Source of the DNA: Dipetalonema caudispina | Taxonomy: Eukaryota; Nematoda; Chromadorea; Rhabditida; Onchocercidae | Length of the DNA stretch: 64,000 nt | NCBI GenBank assembly: GCA_013365325.1 | Contig: JABVXV010000089.1 | Coordinates: 1 to 64,000, forward strand | Direction of reading: 5' to 3' | Shown: piece by piece, positions 60,501 to 64,000 of the stretch | How positions within the stretch are numbered: the first letter of the stretch is position 1 | Layout of the letters: each line of letters opens with the position of its first letter | Notes under the pieces: generated by a model | Told to the model about the DNA's origin: nothing | The model's input: the letters and a program-made list of their open reading frames with translations, nothing else | The model's database searches: none | Translations under genes and position numbers: made by a program

Positions 60501-62733
60501 GGATTAAATGGCATGAATTTGTTCTCTTGAAAATATATGAGTTAAAATAAAACTTCTTTTGATTTTTCTTTTCCAAGAAATTTCCCAAAATTTTATTTGT
60601 GTTCTAATTTTTAATGAATATAACATATACAAAATTATCACCTAAAATTAACAATTTTTCCTTTGTAACAATCGCTAATCATATCAAAACAAAAGTCTTT
60701 CTAATATTCATTAATGTTTTTATTATAATAATTCTTATTTTTTATTGGAATTTTAAAATTTCCTTTAAAGACGAAACGTTTAATTCTCTCCTTTTTTGTT
60801 CCATTATTCTTTATTTCATATTATTTCTTATGCTTATATCCAAATGGGATTGATTGCTTCTATTGTTGATGACTTAATTGTTCGATATTTCTTATTCTTA
60901 TAGGAAATTTCCGAAATCTTCCCAATATTGAAACGAAGGAAGCCCACTTCAATAGATGATTTCCGTTAACATTGAAAGTAATTGCTCCTTTGATGATCGT
61001 AGAAAATTTACATCTTCAACAATACCTCTCTGTTTCACTCTTCCTCTCTCTCTCTCTTCATCTCCCTTTGAAGTTTTGACTATGTGAAATGTAAATTATG
61101 ATTATTCAAAATCATTCCTTTCATCTTATATTTTAAAGCTGTCATTTCCCTTTTAATGCTAGGTATGACATTAAAATTATGAAAGGTTAACAGTAGTCTG
61201 TCAGGTTATGACAACCGTATTCATTCCGAACAATTAATATTATCCCTGGATTTAAGTTAAGATTAACAGAACAACTTCCGGAAAGTAACATTATTCAAAA
61301 TGATTTATTTCTTGCTAATTTTACTGTGATAATCTTAGTTATTCTGGATAATTAACCAATTAATTGACTACTATCTGAATTTGTTAATCGATCAAAAGAT
61401 GCTATTATCTTTTCAGGATTTTCCCTCTGAAGATTTCGGAACATTGATATCTTGCAGTATCCTTGATATATTGTTTCAAAGTTTGCAATATATTCAAGCT
61501 AGCTGTGATATGGTATTAATTTTAGATTTCCGACAAGTTAGAATTTATTCTTTGTACCAATCTTTAATCTAAAATTTTTAAAATGCGCTTTTTTGGATTA
61601 CTCAATTCTTTTGCAATTTTCCCAACCAATTGACGGAATGAGGAGGGTCGATTAAAATTTTGTTACTAATACTAATCCTGACGTTCGTGACAGAAAGAAG
61701 TATAAAGTTTCAAAGGTAAAAATTTGATAGGTAATAAAATGGTTGATATCAAAATTTTGTGCTAAATTTACTATGTTTGAGGTACAATTTAAATTAATAC
61801 GGTTCTGAGTCGTGCAAACAACCTTGTTAGAAAAGTCATTTATTTATTCTTCTCCTTTTTAATCAGTAAAATTTAATTAAAATTCCATACAATAAAAATG
61901 AAATTTTGCCTTTGAAAAACGCAATAAATTTTGAAGAGGAAGAAAATTACAACATCCGGTTTTCGTAATAAGTTTGTTAGGGCAAGTATTGACATATTTT
62001 GGATCATTTTATTATTTCATATAAATATGTGATCAAATTTATTTCATGAAATAATGTAAGTGAAACATGAAACAAAAATAATGAAATGGATCGAAATTGA
62101 ATGGTTAAAATGTAATTAAATGATCAGCCCTATTCAAAGATATTAAATCTGCTTTCAACTAATAATAATAATATATATTTACGCAGTTTCGGTCAAATAT
62201 TTGGACAATTACATATTTATTCGTGCATCGTTAAAGTAGTAAATATTATATAGTTTTACTGCAGTTCAATTAGTATAATTAACATAAATATAGTTTTAGG
62301 ACTAGAAATTATGATTTTTTATTTACTCAATTTGATTTTACATCTGTAATGATATGTCTACTTATGCATAATATGTATCATCTACATTGTCAAAGTATGA
62401 TACGTTTACTTACATAACGATTGTTAATAATAATTTCATATATAAATATCTTATTATTAGCCTTTTGTTCAATTATATATGCATGAATATGCAATTAATA
62501 TTCTTAAAACAAATCTCAAAATAACATATTTGCCAGAAATTAGCATAAAATTTTAGTTTCTTCTATTATACCTTTACTTCGTTAAAGTAAGAAAGGAAGA
62601 AAAAAAAAGGGTAAACTAACAAATTAGCATCAGCAACGATACATTCCGTAAGCATCCATATACCAAATAAACGTGATACCGTAATCATTATTATAGCATT
62701 GTAACGTTCAAATTGTCCAAAATCCATGAACAT
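51527..62733 (-). CDS. madd-4: Secreted ADAMTS-like/punctin protein, MADD-4 type (18 exons)
   Basis: Exons in order: 62733-62621, 59274-59092, 58371-58241, 58168-58007, 57750-57614, 57392-57336, 57129-56995, 56856-56694, 56419-56259, 55785-55710, 55548-55415, 55327-55229, 54942-54859, 54807-54739, 54652-54500, 54235-54094, 52047-51974, 51808-51527. All phases agree, giving 784 residues. Residues 1-36 are a signal peptide, and 39-98 a low-complexity Gly/Ala linker. TSP1 repeats start near 103, 181, 239 and 305. An Ig domain spans about 395-490 (Cys417, Trp in IIW, DAGVYAC with Cys465). An acidic linker covers 485-545, then TSP1 repeats start near 546, 609 and 669. TSP1 cores CSTTCG, CSASC, CSHTC, CSTTCG and CSRTC fit O-fucose sites. 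There is no protease, Kunitz or PLAC domain, so ADAMTS and papilin are excluded. The TSP1-Ig-TSP1 order is that of punctins/ADAMTSL1/3 and C. elegans MADD-4, which is secreted and organises acetylcholine and GABA receptors at neuromuscular synapses. An in-frame TAA lies just upstream of the ATG. A longer isoform beyond the window is possible. Confidence 0.85.
52048..54093 (-). other. 2.0 kb intron 16 of the MADD-4-like gene
   Basis: It runs from donor GTATGG at 54093 to acceptor TTTTCAG before 52047. A stretch near 52430-52650 is less AT-rich and has an interrupted open frame on the plus strand (EPRTSAFRENAEDDM then stops; later a Lys/Arg-rich frame). It may be a decayed insertion, but no family can be named. 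Confidence 0.6.
56124..56160. repeat. TC run followed by a short TA run
   Basis: TC-type dinucleotides (about 56124-56147) pass into ACATATATATAT, within the intron between the 56259 and 55785 exons of the MADD-4-like gene. Confidence 0.8.
59275..62620 (-). other. 3.3 kb first intron of the MADD-4-like gene
   Basis: It runs from a GTTAGT donor at 62620 to a TTTCTAG acceptor before 59274. It is AT-rich with a TC run near 61043-61058. Plus-strand frames at 60614-60853 and 61381-61572 are hydrophobic or AT-driven and lack splice or family support. If a longer isoform exists, its upstream exons would splice over this intron. Confidence 0.6.
62621..62733 (-). other. Signal-peptide first exon of the MADD-4-like gene
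   Basis: The ATG at 62733 opens 37 codons plus two bases, up to a GTTAGT donor. It reads a polar start, then the hydrophobic IIMITVSRLFGIWMLTECIVADA with likely cleavage after ADA. The phase (two bases over) matches the one-base start of the 59274 exon. A TAA lies four codons upstream in frame. The exon stands 3.3 kb from the rest of the gene and was missed as a long frame because of its size. A second Met at codon 3 is an alternative start. Confidence 0.75.
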
Positions 62734-64000
62734 ATAAGGCTTTTAGGACACTTTTATGGCTGATTGCTTAAGACTTGGCTAAACATTTGGTATACAACAA
62801 TAGGCCATATAAATATAATGAGGATTATAGGAAATATTTCACCCCCCTTAAGTTAATGTTGTATAAGAAGTAAGGCGTGGCTTTCTCTATGTTATTAGTA
62901 GTAGTTGTAGTAGTAGTAGTAGTAGTTGTTGTAGTTGTGGTATTACTATGATATGGGAAATGCGGAAATACCAGCACTACCACCGCATATTTCATCTCTT
63001 CATCTTTCTCTTCCTTTAAGTCCCGTGGTAATTCTTTTCATTCCTTCATATTTCTTTCTGCCACTACACTACCATTACCGCTATTTATAGTTATTCATAT
63101 TGCATGATGGGATAACATTTTGATAGGAAAGAGAGAATTTGAAAAATTGCAAAATCCCAATGACTGATGCTGGAAAATTTTTGCGATACATACTATTTCG
63201 AATATTAATACCACGGATTACGATAGCATACAACGATATATTTATGGAATAGTAATAGTAATAGTAGTAATAAAATTATTATAAAATATATAATCTTACT
63301 ATGAAGTATTATAAATGATAAATATTTGACAATAATTTATGATTAACAAGAGTAAATATTTAGCACAGAAAGTATTTAAAATTGTCATCTGTATATGATA
63401 ATCTATAAGAAATGAATCGAAAATTTTTGAAGAATGCAAATAAAATAAAATGTTGTCAAAAATTGTATGAAAAAAGTGAAAGGAAGGGAAAAGTGAAAGT
63501 AAACTTCAAATGGTAGCATAACAATTTTTAATAGAAAAAATATAGAAATTAGTTTAAATGATTTACAAGTTTTCGATTCTTATTTAAAAATATTAGTTAC
63601 TGCCTTGTTTTACTTCACTTTATTAGGTATACGATGAAGATCGTTGGAATATGTTATCCGATAAGAAATTGAAAAATAAAACTAAATTATTATATGAATA
63701 TATTTTAATGAAAAAAATATATTGCATTCATTAAATCCGTTGAAATAGACAATAAAACCAATAACGTATTAAAAAAAAACAATTTAAATCTACGACAAAT
63801 TTATTTACTTCACCAAAAAAAAGTGCAATAATGAGCCATCCGTTAATTAGAAAATGAGCATATAGAAATTTTTAAATGAATATGCATCGAAATAAATAAG
63901 TGATTTGAAATTTATTATAATAAAATTTCATCCATCCAGTGTGAATTAAAGTCGCTTTCGAAAGGAAATTGAAATTTTCTAAACATATATTTTTCTAATT
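62734..64000. other. AT-rich sequence upstream of the MADD-4-like gene
   Basis: Presumed promoter side of the minus-strand gene. It holds a GTA/GTT trinucleotide array (62895-62940) and a TAG-type array near 63250-63270. A plus-strand stretch at 63627 (after TTATTAG, reading VYDEDRWNMLSDKK) looks slightly exon-like but soon turns into AT-rich sequence with a stop. No gene is supported. Confidence 0.5.
62895..62940. repeat. GTA/GTT trinucleotide array
   Basis: An imperfect array of GTA units with GTT interruptions, about 160 bp upstream of the MADD-4-like start codon. Confidence 0.85.

Noticed and set aside
63627..63740. Exon-like plus-strand stretch after TTATTAG reading VYDEDRWNMLSDKK
   Set aside because: Only a few codons look coding before the sequence becomes Lys/Ile-rich and stops. 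There is no partner exon in the window.

Overview
The window looks like nuclear DNA from a nematode, most likely a parasitic clade III (filarial-type) worm. It is very AT-rich and full of short tandem repeats. Its genes are split into small exons with nematode-style splice sites (TTTTCAG-type acceptors; GTAAGT, GTTAGT and GTATGT-type donors). One gene belongs to the MOLO1 family, which I know from nematodes. The species cannot be fixed from the sequence. I read every exon by eye from splice signals, reading-frame phase and protein-family patterns, without cDNA.

Layout. (1) 1-5550: AT-rich sequence with microsatellites and a TGCA-rich repeat of about 100 bp period. (2) 5551-24587, plus strand: a 17-exon gene for a PDE8-type cAMP phosphodiesterase (C. 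elegans pde-6 type), about 738 residues, with a degenerate receiver-like region, a PAS domain and a complete HD catalytic domain. Its first intron is 7.8 kb. (3) 24588-33043: AT-rich intergenic DNA with one possible 5' exon at 32334-32410. (4) 33066-41847 or 44181, plus strand: a type I membrane protein of the MOLO1 family (modulator of levamisole receptor), with signal peptide, extracellular domain, one C-terminal membrane segment and two possible alternative cytoplasmic tails. (5) 48840-48910, minus strand: tRNA-Gly(GCC). (6) 51527-62733, minus strand: an 18-exon secreted ADAMTS-like/punctin protein (MADD-4 type), 784 residues, with a signal peptide, four TSP1 repeats, one Ig domain and three more TSP1 repeats. 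(7) 62734-64000: AT-rich sequence with a TAG/GTA microsatellite.

How the genes may relate. In C. elegans, MOLO-1 is an auxiliary subunit of levamisole-sensitive acetylcholine receptors, and MADD-4/punctin is secreted by motor neurons and positions receptors at the neuromuscular junction. Finding members of both families as adjacent, convergent genes is notable, but it is an inference from family membership and may be chance. The PDE8-type gene would act separately in cAMP breakdown. No mobile element, CRISPR array or clearly new system was found. The most unusual items are the alternative 3' exons of the MOLO1-family gene, one of which would end the protein in a PDZ-ligand-like T-E-I, and the isolated signal-peptide exon of the MADD-4-like gene.
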